Positions 16,269 through 28,500 of a stretch of DNA of 64,000 bases are shown here, one piece after another. The DNA is from Pelodera strongyloides (Eukaryota > Nematoda > Chromadorea > Rhabditida > Rhabditidae): contig JAANDG010000523.1 in NCBI GenBank assembly GCA_036852015.1, positions 1 to 64,000 on the forward strand, given 5' to 3'. A program made the translations under genes and the position numbers. Position 1 is the stretch's first letter. Every line of letters starts with the position of its first letter. The notes under the pieces are model-generated. The model was not told where the DNA came from. It was given only the letters and a program-made list of their open reading frames with translations, and made no database searches.

Positions 16269-17283
16269 GCAGTTTTACGACTAAATGAAGTTTTATTTGT
16301 GTTTTCGATTATAATATGTGTTCAAACAAAGGACCATCAACATTGCCAATGGGCCGCGCGTGCGCGCACCCGTGCTTATCCTCTTTATTTGGGAAGTTCG
16401 GAAAGCTTGCAGGTAGAAAATTGGTGCGCCTGGTTTGAGCCAAATGAGCGCGGATAAGGTGCTGATTTCCACTTCCTTAGAAACATTAAGCAAACGCCAA
16501 TCGGGATGTGCCTCTTTGAGTTTTAAATTTTATTTCGAATTAATCGAAAGCGTGTCAATGACGCACGCGCGTTGTGTGAAATAATATTCGATTTTTATTT
16601 TTCTATCGCCCAGATGTTCCATTTTGCAGCGGGGAAAATAAAATTCAGAATTACGATTCCGAAGCCTTGACCTACCGTAGTCGAAACATGGAACTACGGT
16701 ATAAATCATTTTGAGCAAGTAGTTTGTGCAATTTAATTGAAAATTTGCCGACTCTTTAGCAAGGAATGAACGACGTTTCCTGTTGTACAAGTTACGCGAT
16801 TCGAGCTTTCGTATGTATTTGCTTATTAGGTTTCCGTAGAGCATTCGTTTTCTTCCTATAACAATGGGGTTTACTTGGCACTTGTCCAGGGTAAATTAGC
16901 ATACTATCTCTGTCTGCTCGAAGCATTGTGAATAGATATGTATGATTATAGCAGGCCTTATTCATGCTTGCATTAATAATCACTCGTGGGAACGGGGGTG
17001 GGTTTCGGGTAAGAGACGCCATATAGACTGCTTGGGTTATGACTCAGAATTAGCATAATAGAAGCAAGCTTTTCATATGGTGTACGAGATCGGCACGCTG
17101 TCTTTGAAGAATTGTTTTTTCGTAAATGACGGAAACATTATAGCCTGAAATGAAGCAAAGCACAGTGAAAATAATTGGAAATGTTGTTATTTTTTATCCG
17201 ACGTTGAAGTATACTGTTTTTTTTTCATCAAATAAACATTTGATCATCTAAGCGACATAATAGCCGATGTATACAACGGATAT

Positions 17284-17420
17284 TGGATAACTGCCTCCCC
17301 ATATGGTGTATGCTGTATGCAAGAAAATGAATATAATTCGTATAAAAATAGCGAGTGTTCCAGTTATCATGCACTACTTGGGAATAGATACGTTTCACAA
17401 AAGTGTGAGCTTGTGTGGAG
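17284..17420. mobile_element. Family-B-like fragment without intact ends
   Basis: Contains CCCATATGGTGTATGC, GAATATAATTCGTATAAAAA and ATGCACTACTTGGGAATA, matching the interior of family B. Neither TTAAAGCG terminus is recognisable. Confidence 0.4.
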
Positions 17421-18598
17421 CACGGCCACATCTTGAAAGAATAGCCTGAGCTTCTACGTCAGAAGCTATTACAAAATATCCTGAAATTCCATAAGGGCAA
17501 GATTAGCGTAGTATTTGCCCGTTCTCTTGACCCCTTTCCCAAAAAGACCAACGACGTCAACATATTTCCCTGTCGGTGTCTTTATGCAAATTTTATAATG
17601 AATAGCCCGCGCACTGTGTTGCGCGTACCGCGCACTCTACCCTAAAAAGCGTAACCTCTCCACTTTTTGTCCATTTTTCTTTGTATTTCTGAACCGTTTC
17701 TTTGAAGGTCTCGAGAAAATAAAACTTTGTACATGTGAACTTTAACTAAGCGAACCAATAAAAGTTTATTAATTAGTAGTAAAAGTAACCTTTGTTTTAT
17801 GAAGATTAAAACAATAAAAATGCGAATATAACTTATGGTATATTAAACCGTTCATTGGAAATAGGACTGACTTTCGAACACGTACGCACACCATTTTTTT
17901 CCATTCAATACATTTTTTTTGAAAAAATAAATTTCCAAAATCTATTATTATTTATTAAATTACATTTTGAAAATATTTTTGAATGGTAAGCAATTCTATG
18001 AAGGAATCCATACTAACCTTACCGTTTGATGTACCGCTCTGCAAGTTATACAAGGGCCGGCACCGCGGGGGGTCTTTACGAAAAACTATGATGATTTGGA
18101 GCAAAAAAAGTAAAACCTATACAAGCAATCCCTTGGTTCGTCTTCCATCTTTCCTAAGTTACCTTGTTTCCTTAGACAGTTTTTGCTATAATTTTATCTG
18201 ATGACAAGGTTATATGATTTGAATTTCGGTGCGATTTTTTTATCATAGCCGTACGTAAGCAAGCGATACTAAGGTAAGACTATGAATTTAAACTACATCC
18301 CGAATTCTTATTTTACAGTATTCTGGATATTAAAAAATATATAGATAAACGTGTCTTTTCCTGTATTAATTTGTCTTTGCTTTGACGCAGGTAGAAGCAT
18401 GCATGTAGTCTTATGAGACAAGACAGCTGAATTATATGCCTTTTGACAGGTGAAATATAAAATTTGTTCGTAACTTTCCCTGAAATTGAATGTAGTAAGA
18501 CATAGCGACGTTGATCATAATATAGAAAAGAATTATTATTGGTAACAAAAAAAGGCAGAAAAAAAAGAGTTGAATACCGTAACACGTGAAATTATCAA

Positions 18599-18766
18599 TT
18601 AAAGCGGTATAACAACAGGACGCTGAATTCCCATATGTTATATGCAAATGAATATAATTTGCCTAAAAAAATGGCGCAGTATCGCTGAGTTATACACACT
18701 GCATGGGACTACTACTACAACATCCAGTGTGCGTTTAAAAAGGAACCAGCTGTTATACCACTTTAA
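18599..18766. mobile_element. Family-B hairpin MITE, copy 1
   Basis: Ends TTAAAGCGGTATAACA and TGTTATACCACTTTAA are inverted repeats. The interior carries CCATATGTTATATGCAAATG, AATATAATTTGCC and GGCGCAGTATCGC. Different interior from family A but the same outer TTAAAGCG. Confidence 0.7.
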
Positions 18767-20700
18767 TGGAAAATGTAGGGGTATGAGAAGAATAATATAA
18801 TAATAATATTTATTACGCACATAGCAAATATATAATCTAGGAGAATATTTTGTCTTGTTACATATTGCTTCTGATCTTATACCGCGTAAGTCGCATAATA
18901 AGAACCAAATCTATTTAAGACTTCCTAATGATTAAACGCAGCTGCACGTTATATAATTACATTAAAATTTGCAATTAGCACAACATGGAGGAACAGAAGA
19001 AGTAAAGAAAATCATTTGTCCCAGCGATGTGGCGCTTAATCGCTGGCCTCTACTCAACTTAATTTTTACTCGGCTTCAATAAACTACTCATTCCCTATGA
19101 GAATCATGCAACCTAGACCCTGACTTGGGAGCTCTTATACCCGCTACCTAAGGTGACAACCCTCAATTCTCTAACTAAATCATAATTTCACAACGCCCTC
19201 TATTCCCTTATCACACTATGAAAATCTTGTATGCGCGTGGCAAACGTCGAGCAGCTACAACCTGGCTAATGTTTGGCTAAACTTGACTCGCGATGAGAGT
19301 TTGACGCACCATTGTTTCATGTTGCAGTACACCCTGTTGTGCAGCACTGTGTCTTTATATATCTTCTTGGTTAACTACATATGATCTCTCACACTTTTCT
19401 ACACTGCAGCTTCATTTATCCCCTGCTAGCTATATTCGGCTATACCCCATCCGCTAGAAGACTCTCTTAGGCAGTTATTCTTCAGAATATCCACCAAAGC
19501 CAGCTTTTTTCCCTCTTTTATCCTCCAGCCGCTTGCACTCATCCATCGTCGATCTATGCAAATTCGAGCGCAATGGTGAAATTCGGCATAAATCACCCCA
19601 AGACCATTCGGCGGCGTATCTTGATTGTGTTGTCGATGACACGAGTGGGCGGAGTCTCCCGGTGCGGTAATTGAATTCTAATTGAATGCGTAATTAGAAT
19701 TGGTTTTCAAAAGAGTACTCGGTTCAAGTGCGGGATTTTGGGCGGGCGAGCTCGGCACTCGTAGGCTCATCTTTCGCGAATTTATCCGTTGTCAACTGTT
19801 CAGCACACTTTGTAAGACTTTGTTCACGATTTTTCCGATAATTTTGATAACAGCGGACTGGTAGAACGTTGCTAGATAAACCAGCGGCATCCCTTGTCCC
19901 TACTTTATATTTTGAAATACAATTTCTTAGGGCTTCATGCCCTACAAATTTTGTTAAACCTTTTTAATATAATAAAGATTTGTTTCATAAGTCCCTTTAT
20001 ATAATCTCAATTTTATAAATTTATATTTTATCAAGTTCATCCTTTACAGGGAAATAATGCTGACGTATTTAATCACAGTAGTTTACTTTACTCCCTTGAA
20101 TTGTAATAGTACCAATGCGTCTCTAGAATCATTTTCTAATTGCCGGAAATTATTCTCAACTACTTTTATACTAAGACTACTGCATATAGGAAGCGAAACG
20201 AGATCAGTCGGATGTAAAACTAACGAAACTAAGCCTAATTGCCCTTAGATAATTGCATCAATTATGTGGAAGTTGTGAAGACAAAATCTGTAGGTGAGCG
20301 TCCGCCTAAATTCATTTATATAGCCAGTGCGGCGAAGGCTTAGGTTATCGCACACATATATATCTATGGAGTTCTCTGACATTCTGAAAGCGGTTAGTTT
20401 AATTTTTTTTCCTGAAAACCCTGAAATGTACATTCTTATACTCTCTGCTAGCGCACAAATCGGCGCGCTCGCGGCGCTCCAACGACGCGCAACTTGTCGG
20501 CCAATTTCTGTTTGGAGCTCATTTTTACCTCATTGCGATGCCCGATGACTTATGCCGTTCGAATTGGATTTTATGGTGCTAGGTTATCAGAAGATAAAAT
20601 ATCTTCTTTCAGTCTTATCGTGGGCCCAGTAAAGGGATTCCATTGTTTGGCTAAATACTTCACTGCATTCCTCGGAACCTACTCTGCTCTTGAACTTACG

Positions 20701-20826
20701 TCTTTCCCACTGTCCTTCCCTCTCTCTTTCCCTCTGTCTCTTTTCCTCATTCTCTCTCTCCCTTTATCTCTCGTTCTCTTTCTCTTTGTCTCTTTGTCTC
20801 CGTGTCTCTCTCTCTCCCTCTCTCCA
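20701..20826 (+). repeat. CT-rich simple repeat
   Basis: Impure (CT)n with TTTCC and TGTCTC variants. The open frame across it is compositional. Confidence 0.8.
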
Positions 20827-22370
20827 ATAATCCACAGTTAAGATCATCACAATATACATGACGCCCTGCTAGTTCTCCAACTCTCCGAGACCCTGAACAA
20901 TACCAATAAACGTGTAACTTCCCCTAGTATCACCTTAGTATGACATCTTATGTACTATTTGAGTACTATCCAATTGCTGGTTCAATTCCAAACTGACACT
21001 AGTATTGCTCTGTCAGCGCTACGCGCGCACCTCCACCTCAAATGTATAATTGGAATTCTTATACAAAAAGTGTGCGGCGAAGGACGCGTGTTTCCCTTAA
21101 CTTTTGTGTCCTTTTTACTCTTTTCCTTGATTGTCTTTTGGACTACGGTAGAGAAAGTGTGTTTTTGGAGCATTGGGCTGGTCAGTATCCATTACTGTGA
21201 GAACGCATAGGTTTTGTCATCATAAGGAGCAAACGCCTGACCAAAGGGATCAAAATTTAAAGTGGTCCAAGCTTGGGGCACTTGGTTTCTTATGAAATAG
21301 ACTTCATATCCATGTCTATATAAGTCTATGATGTGCAGTTCATGAGCAGTTAATGTCCTTCACGTCTATGCTGAAAATATAATTTCTTTCTATGAAATTA
21401 TTTCTAAAGGTTTACAAACACAAACAATAAAAAAGAGAGTCAAAAGAGCTATCTAAGTATTCCAGAGCAGTGACCAAGCATTTTGCTAGCTACGGGGAAA
21501 ATAGGAAGCATTCATTGATCGGGTATTCACTAAATAAGCTAGAATTTCGTTATTACGAAATAACCATGTCCAAGCATATTCTTGAATAACGTATTAATCA
21601 TTTAGGCACGTTTTCTATGATTCACTGCATTGCTGCAATGATTATGATTATTCTGGTGTGGGGTGCTGGTAAATCACAAATTGCTCACAGATCAACTGAT
21701 TCTTATGGTCATTTACATAATCAACTCTTACATATTTCATATTCCAGACAAAACAGCACCACATTTTTTTTCTGAGTCTAGTAATTTCGCAAGGACCGGA
21801 CTAACCAACCTTGTATAATGTATGTGCCTTATACATACTTAATTCTATATTTATCTAGGTTTGAACTTTTTCAACCATTTTGCGATTGTTGTGATCTACA
21901 AGTCTTTTGTGCTTACTTTACTCGAGTTACAAAATTCCCAATTGTAACGCTGCCGAAAGTGGTGTGAAAAAAACGACACAGCTACTTGTTATCTGTTATC
22001 GGTAACATCTGAATATTATTTCGAAGAAAAAAAACTGATCCATTTTCTGAATTAAAATACTAACTTTCCCGGACTTACCGTCCTAAACAAAAATACCCTT
22101 CAAAGTTCCCATCCTATTTTCCTTGTTTTCCTCCCCGCCGTTGTTTTGTCCCCCTATAATTCACACGATAATCAACTTTCTGAATTTAATTTCTTTCCCG
22201 TTGGCTTATATGTAGTTTGTAGTCTAAAGTCTTGGCGGGTTATAGCCTAGCTCTTGAAGTCATCTTATGCTTAAGCCGTCGCCGGCTAGTAATCGAAAAA
22301 TGGTGCTGAAAAGCTGAAACCATGGCCATGGTGCAAAAGCCTTGAAGTGATTATTGGCTGATGACAGCCC

Positions 22371-22577
22371 AGGGGGCGTGGTCGCCCCGGAAGTAGGCGT
22401 GCCCTATGATGTCAGGGTACGGTAGTTGGCTCCGCCCCTTCCCCTGTTCGTTTGCGGGTGGGGTGAAGGAGGAAAGAGAGAGAAATTCCTCCTCCCTGTC
22501 TATTTCTACACCCGACCACGTCCTTGAGGTCGACCACTAGGATAACCTAGACCACGTCGCCTAGGTCGTCGTCCACG
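22371..22577 (+). promoter_or_regulatory. GC-rich promoter-proximal segment upstream of lin-11
   Basis: A locally GC-rich island in AT-rich surroundings, immediately before the lin-11 ATG. It contains KLF/Sp1-type boxes GGGGCGTGG (22373-22381), GTAGGCGTG and CTCCGCCCC (near 22431-22438), followed by a purine run and imperfect inverted repeats around CCACTAGGATAACCTAG. No TATA box was found close to the ATG. The regulatory role is inferred from composition and position. Confidence 0.4.
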
Positions 22578-25500
22578 ATGTCGGTTTGCTGTGCTTCATG
22601 CCAGCTGCCCATTCATGACCGATATGTCTATCATGTCCTCGGCAAGGTATATAATTATCATATTTGATGCTAATTAGAATATCGGGGGTGTACATTCAAT
22701 TACCTCTGCTGCTGCTGAACCTTAATTGAATTCTAAATAATCAACAAGTTGTAGTGTTCCATTACATATGAAGGCGCTGTGCACTAGCCAATTTCCCAGC
22801 GTAATTAAAGAAGGGTAATTGAAAATTGGCAGTGCTGTTGGTGAAAGGCTGAGTCCTGATTATATAACTCTTTTTTTGGGAAATTAGAAATTATTTGTCG
22901 AGAGTCCGGAGAAAGAGTTTCATTATAAGTTAAGAGACGCCATTGGGTGAGGCTCACTACCTGCCTAACTTTACATGCTTTGAGTCTAGTTCAAAAGTAT
23001 CATACTAGTGCCTAAGTAGCATGCCTACTTATATTACTTTCTTTGTTCAACACCAAAGCATCACACTTGTAGCTGTCTTACTGCATTAACTTTTTTGACT
23101 AGTATATTAATATCTGTCTTAATTTTAACTTTTTCTTATATATTTTGTCGAGATAATTTATTTTGTTGAGTCCACAAGTTCCTTCTTTTTGACCTTCATA
23201 TTCGAATTTGAATACGGCCTAGTATTCCCAAAGATTTGTAAGCTGATATGCCACTCGGCAGAGTTTTTCCTTTTTGAATTCCTGAACTTTTTTGGGAGTT
23301 ACCTCCTCGTTTCTCTAACTTGTGTGGTTTTATCGTGTACCTGCAAATTTTAACTCAGGAAGTTATAAGTTGCTAGAGCTTCCGTAAACATTTATTCTAT
23401 TAAAAGTTATTTAACTGTAAGGAACCAAACAACTTTGGAAAGTTTTTTTCCCTGTGAGGAATGATAATTCGCAAAGTGAGGAATGATAATTCGCGTTTAT
23501 CATTCCTCATCTTTAGCCTAAGCAATTAGATAAGAATACTTCAAAGGGACCACATGAATTAGCATATCCAACATTGAAATTAGCATATTAAGGCCTGGCA
23601 CCAGCAATGCCTTCGATGTATGGACTGCAATTCGCCAATGACCGAGACCTGTTTTTCAAGGGATGGAATGATACTGTGCAAGGCTGATTTTAATAGGTAT
23701 GCAATTTTTTCCGGGAGTATATTTTACGCGCTTGGCCCATTGGGCCTTCATAGTAAACTTACGAATAAAAAATGTGATGCCAGGTTTACGTCCAGCATAG
23801 TCATTTATTGTAGTTTTCTCAAATATTCATGTACTTTTTTTTAAATGTTTCTGGTATGTTTCCAAGAGTCAAATCTATAGAAAATCCACGAATCAATGAA
23901 AAACTGGGGGTGCCATGACCCACATTATCACCGATTTTTTTCGTGATTCACCGATTACTAATATGCAAATTTCATAATTTTCAGACGTTACGCGGCCAAA
24001 TGCGCTGGCTGTGACGGCTATTTGGACAAAGAGGATTTAGTCAGGAAAACAAGGGATCGAGTATTCCATATTGACTGTTTCCAGTGCTCGATTTGCTTCA
24101 GAAAGTTGGACACTGGAGAACAGGTATACGGTAGTTTTATGGGCTTCCGTTCCTTTAAAGTGGTATTTCACGTGGTTCGTGAAACGAAATGCAATATGCC
24201 ATTATGTGCCGGAAATGAGCAACTGTTTCTATTATTGACCACCATTCCTCTTTGGTTACTGTATTGATTTTCAAACTACAAACTATAATTTTCAATCTGT
24301 TTCTCTTTCTCTCTTCTTTTCTTTATTTCAACTGGCATATATATATGCATTATAATTTATAATATTTTTGCGTATTTTCGCTGTTACTACTAATCCAACG
24401 ACTTGTTACTCCTTGCAAGCTTACCTCAAGCTGCTCCGCTAATAAATCTTCTTTTCTTTTTATCAGTTGTATAATATAGCTATATCTTATCTTTCCATTC
24501 GTCCAGACCACCCGCATGCCGCAGTTCAATCATTTTGAGCGATTTCTCACATTTATTTCCCACCTTTTTCCAGACTTTAGTGACATATTAGCTTGCAAAA
24601 ACCATGCTCAAAATCCTTTACGGCTAGAGTTTCTTAGACAAAAACTTCACGTAAATCAATAGTGGGAACGAAATATTCTTTACTTATGCTTTCAAGTTTA
24701 AAGAAGAAACGGCTTCCCTTAGCAGAGAGTCCCTGGGGTAAGGCCTCCCCAGAGGGTCAAGGGGAGAAACCTTAGAAGGAAGGGAACATATCCATTATAT
24801 TAGTGATGTAGGAGAGGTGACAGGCGCCTGCGAATCAGTGTTTGATATATAGAATTAAAGCGAAATACCGGCCACTGAATTATTACGTATTTACGCTAAG
24901 TTGCTCGAATTTAGCTCGATTTTTTTATTCTAATTTAAGTTCATTTGCATAAGCTGCATATGAATGCTGGTGTAGTCGATGTGTTTCAAAATGCGGCCAG
25001 TATTTCGCTTTAAATGTTTTCAAAGACTGTACCTTCCCATATGTTATATGCAAAATGCATGTCGTTCTGTGTTATATTTCATATAATATATGGAAATGGA
25101 ATTATGCACCGCTTGTTTCAAAAACCGTTTGATGGCAAATTCAGAGCCTGGCCTATTCGCAGTGAAACTGTGAACTCCCTACAATACTGTCTAACCCTAA
25201 CGCTCTGCACGTGAAAAGTTGGCAACAACTGTACCTCAGTTGGAGCACGAAAATATGTTCTTATCTCAGCGTCTCTCGCTCAAAGAAAGTATTATCCCTA
25301 TCTTTAAATGCCTCCGATATTGACCACTTTGTCCATAAAAAACTGACCATGCTCTCACTTCAAAGACCTCTCTTCATCTTGATAAAGTCCTTAGTGTTCG
25401 TGTTTAGAATGAGTGACTGGGCCTTACTTTGTTCCCTTTTGTGCCCGGTGGGACCCTCTGGGACCCACTGACACACGACTCCATGTTGTGGCCAACCGCT

Positions 25501-28500
25501 TATGATAAATCACCATGTCACAGGCAACAAAAAAGAACGGAACTCTGGTTTTTGGAGAGATGATTCGGCAACATTTTTGGGAGTTGGGAACAGAGCAGAA
25601 ACTATAGGGTAGTATAAAACATTATAATATAGAAGATAGAAGAATATATAATAATAAATAAATTGCATATTTTGAGGCAAGAATAGCCGGTACTTTATAT
25701 GGTATAACTAGATACGATTATATATAAAGTGAACCGTTTGCTAGCTTTGTTTCGCCCCGGTTTTTCATTACCTTTCAAATAAAAAATAAAAAAGTTAATT
25801 TTCCCCATTTTCAGCTCTACATCCTTAGCGGAAACCGATTCGTTTGTCAGGAAGATTTTCATAGACACCAGTTGGCAACTACTCCCTCTACAGCACCATC
25901 AACTACACCAAGCCCTTTGATTACACCTAGTAAGGAAATAGTACTAATAATATTATTGATACATATTATTTCCAAAAAAAAAATACCTAAGAAGCAACTT
26001 AGGCATAGCGCCACCCTGCCCCAGGGGGCGCAATGCCCCACGTTAAGTCAGCAATTTTTTTATGTTTCTCCATCATCTACTCCGAGCACTCTCATCAGAC
26101 AGAGTGAACGACATTGCAAAAAAAAAGACCTGACCTTTTTTTCGTGAACCTGACCCTTTTAAGTGAGCTCGTTGGCGAAGAATTGTGTTTTTAACGATAA
26201 ACATTACGCATTATGATGCATAATATTATGCGCACTATGTGAGCGCACTGTGTGTTTGCTAATGTATACGTAGAATAGTGACCTTTTTTCGTCAGCATGA
26301 CTTAATTTATCGTACTTCTTTAGCAGTGGCTATGGTCTCCTCGGCATTATCAAACACTCCGGTAACCCCGACTTCCCTTCCTCAACCGGCGTCGGTAGCG
26401 CCGTCACAAGCTTCCTCGATGACTCCCACCAGTGGACTTGGACAATCGACGAGTAGGACAGGTTAGGAATATGCATAATTTTTTATAGTTAGAAAATTAG
26501 CATATGTGCTTTAGTTCAGACCTTGTGAGCATAAAAACCGTCCTATGAAATACCGTTTTTTTACTGTTAGAACATTTTTATTTGGAAAATTCTTTATTTA
26601 TTTACTATTCCGTTCATTATCATAATTTCTCTGAATACATATACCAGCCGCCTGCAGACCAACAGAAACTTTCAAAAAAGTGTCTTCCAACAATGGCAAT
26701 AGTTGTTCTCTCAGCCACAATACAAGTAACAATAGCCTCTATATTTTGCACTTCATCTCTCTCCCTCTCCGTGTCTCTCTCCCTGCTTCTATCTACGATA
26801 TTCTCTCTCTCTTTCTCTCTCGCTGTCTCTCTCTCTCTCTTTCTCTCTCGCTGTCTCTCTCTCTCTCTCTCTTGGTTTACGAATAGAGGGAGAAGCAAAT
26901 AAGTAGTGTTAAGCCATGGTCAACTGATAGATAAGCCATTCTTTTTGCTGTCGCTCATAACAATGCCGCTCTTTTCACCTTCACTGCTCTATGTGGTAAA
27001 GTTTTACAAGTGATATATCAAAAGTTATGTTGATAAACTAGGGGACTTTTGGTACTTTTTCATCGTACAAAGCTGTAAGAATATAAGATCATTATGCTTG
27101 GGTATCTATTAAGTAACCTGTAACCACTAACTTATTACAGAATGTAAATACAACTGTGAAAACTGTAATCTACTAGGGTTTTGGTGTCCTTATTGTTAGG
27201 GGTGTTTTTCATTTTTGAAGGCGTCTCTCAAACATTAGTCTGGGGATGTGAGCCATTATTTAAATTAAATTTCATTAGATAACCACTTAGATTAATATTG
27301 TAAAACCACAAACTATAAACTTCCATGTCTAACTTTCATTAACAATGGTGGGCCTAGTTTTAATTTCCAACCCTGTCCGTGTACCATATGTACATGTTTT
27401 GTTTCATGCCCGCTACCGTAATACTAGCATTTAGCCACAAATACGTCCGTATGTTCCTCCATATTCTATTATATTCTTCATGTCTTGGCTATTGTGTGGC
27501 TAGCGCGCGGCGCAGACGCGAACATAACAGGACACGCTGGGTGGGGATCTATGCTGTGCCATTTCCGTCTTTACTGCTAGGCACTGGGTCACTAATCTAG
27601 GCGGAATCGCTCCAGCCATCTGCCTATTATGGGAGGTGGCTAGGGAATGATCGAAGTGAACTGTTGGGGAGGATACATCCCCACTAACGATATGCTATCT
27701 CCTAACGGTAAAAGCCAGGTTACACTTGGTGCATTCCCATATGTGTATGACATAATCAGAAAAAATTAGCGCAGTATCGCGCAGCCACTTGCATGCACTA
27801 CAGAATACATTGCGTCCAGTATAAGTATCAAAGACGGATGTTATACCGCTTTAAAATGCGTAGATCCTTTCCCTCCGTGTACTTCCTAATTACATTTGTT
27901 CCATAACGTACATTGCGCAGCGCCCCATTCAAATGGATAATTCTCGCGCGGAAATTTTATTATACGGTAGCAAATAGCAACTCTCATTATTCCAGGACAT
28001 TGGCTTTTGTTACTTGGAAACCAATAAGTAATGTTATTAGAATGGGGTTGCGAACTCGGGTAGTGGATATTGCAAAAGGGGGAGGTTTTGTAAAAGTTTA
28101 ACTTTAGGAAATTGTAAGTTGTAAGCTAATACATACATGGAATGAATATCTTTCTACCTAATATCAAAATAAAGCATGTAAAGATTCCAAGTAAACAGTG
28201 TTCCTCGCTCATAAAGAGTACTGGTTGTTTGTAAGTATGCCGACATTAGTTAGAATTTCACAACATTTTAGTACCCAAGGACATCCATTTAAATAGCACG
28301 TTCTGCAAACGCACGTTTTACTTTTGACTTACCTTTGGACCTTTAATATTTATCATTTGAAGGTAGAATACAAGCTTGATACTTATTGATTAACTACTTG
28401 TTTTCAGGGTCTCATGGTTCTGACGATGGAGTTTCCGACGGTGAAGATGAGAACGTTGACACAGTTGACGAGGTGAGTTTAGGAACAAAAGTTAAGAATA

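Larger units (their letters stand above)
16270..22370. other. Intergenic, upstream of lin-11, no supported gene
   Basis: AT-rich, with family-B elements at 17.3 and 18.6 kb, a CT tract at 20.7 kb and, near 19668-19703, a cluster of TAATTG/TAATTA sites beside GGGCGGAG. Likely holds lin-11 upstream regulatory sequence; open frames are short and unconvincing. Confidence 0.4.
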
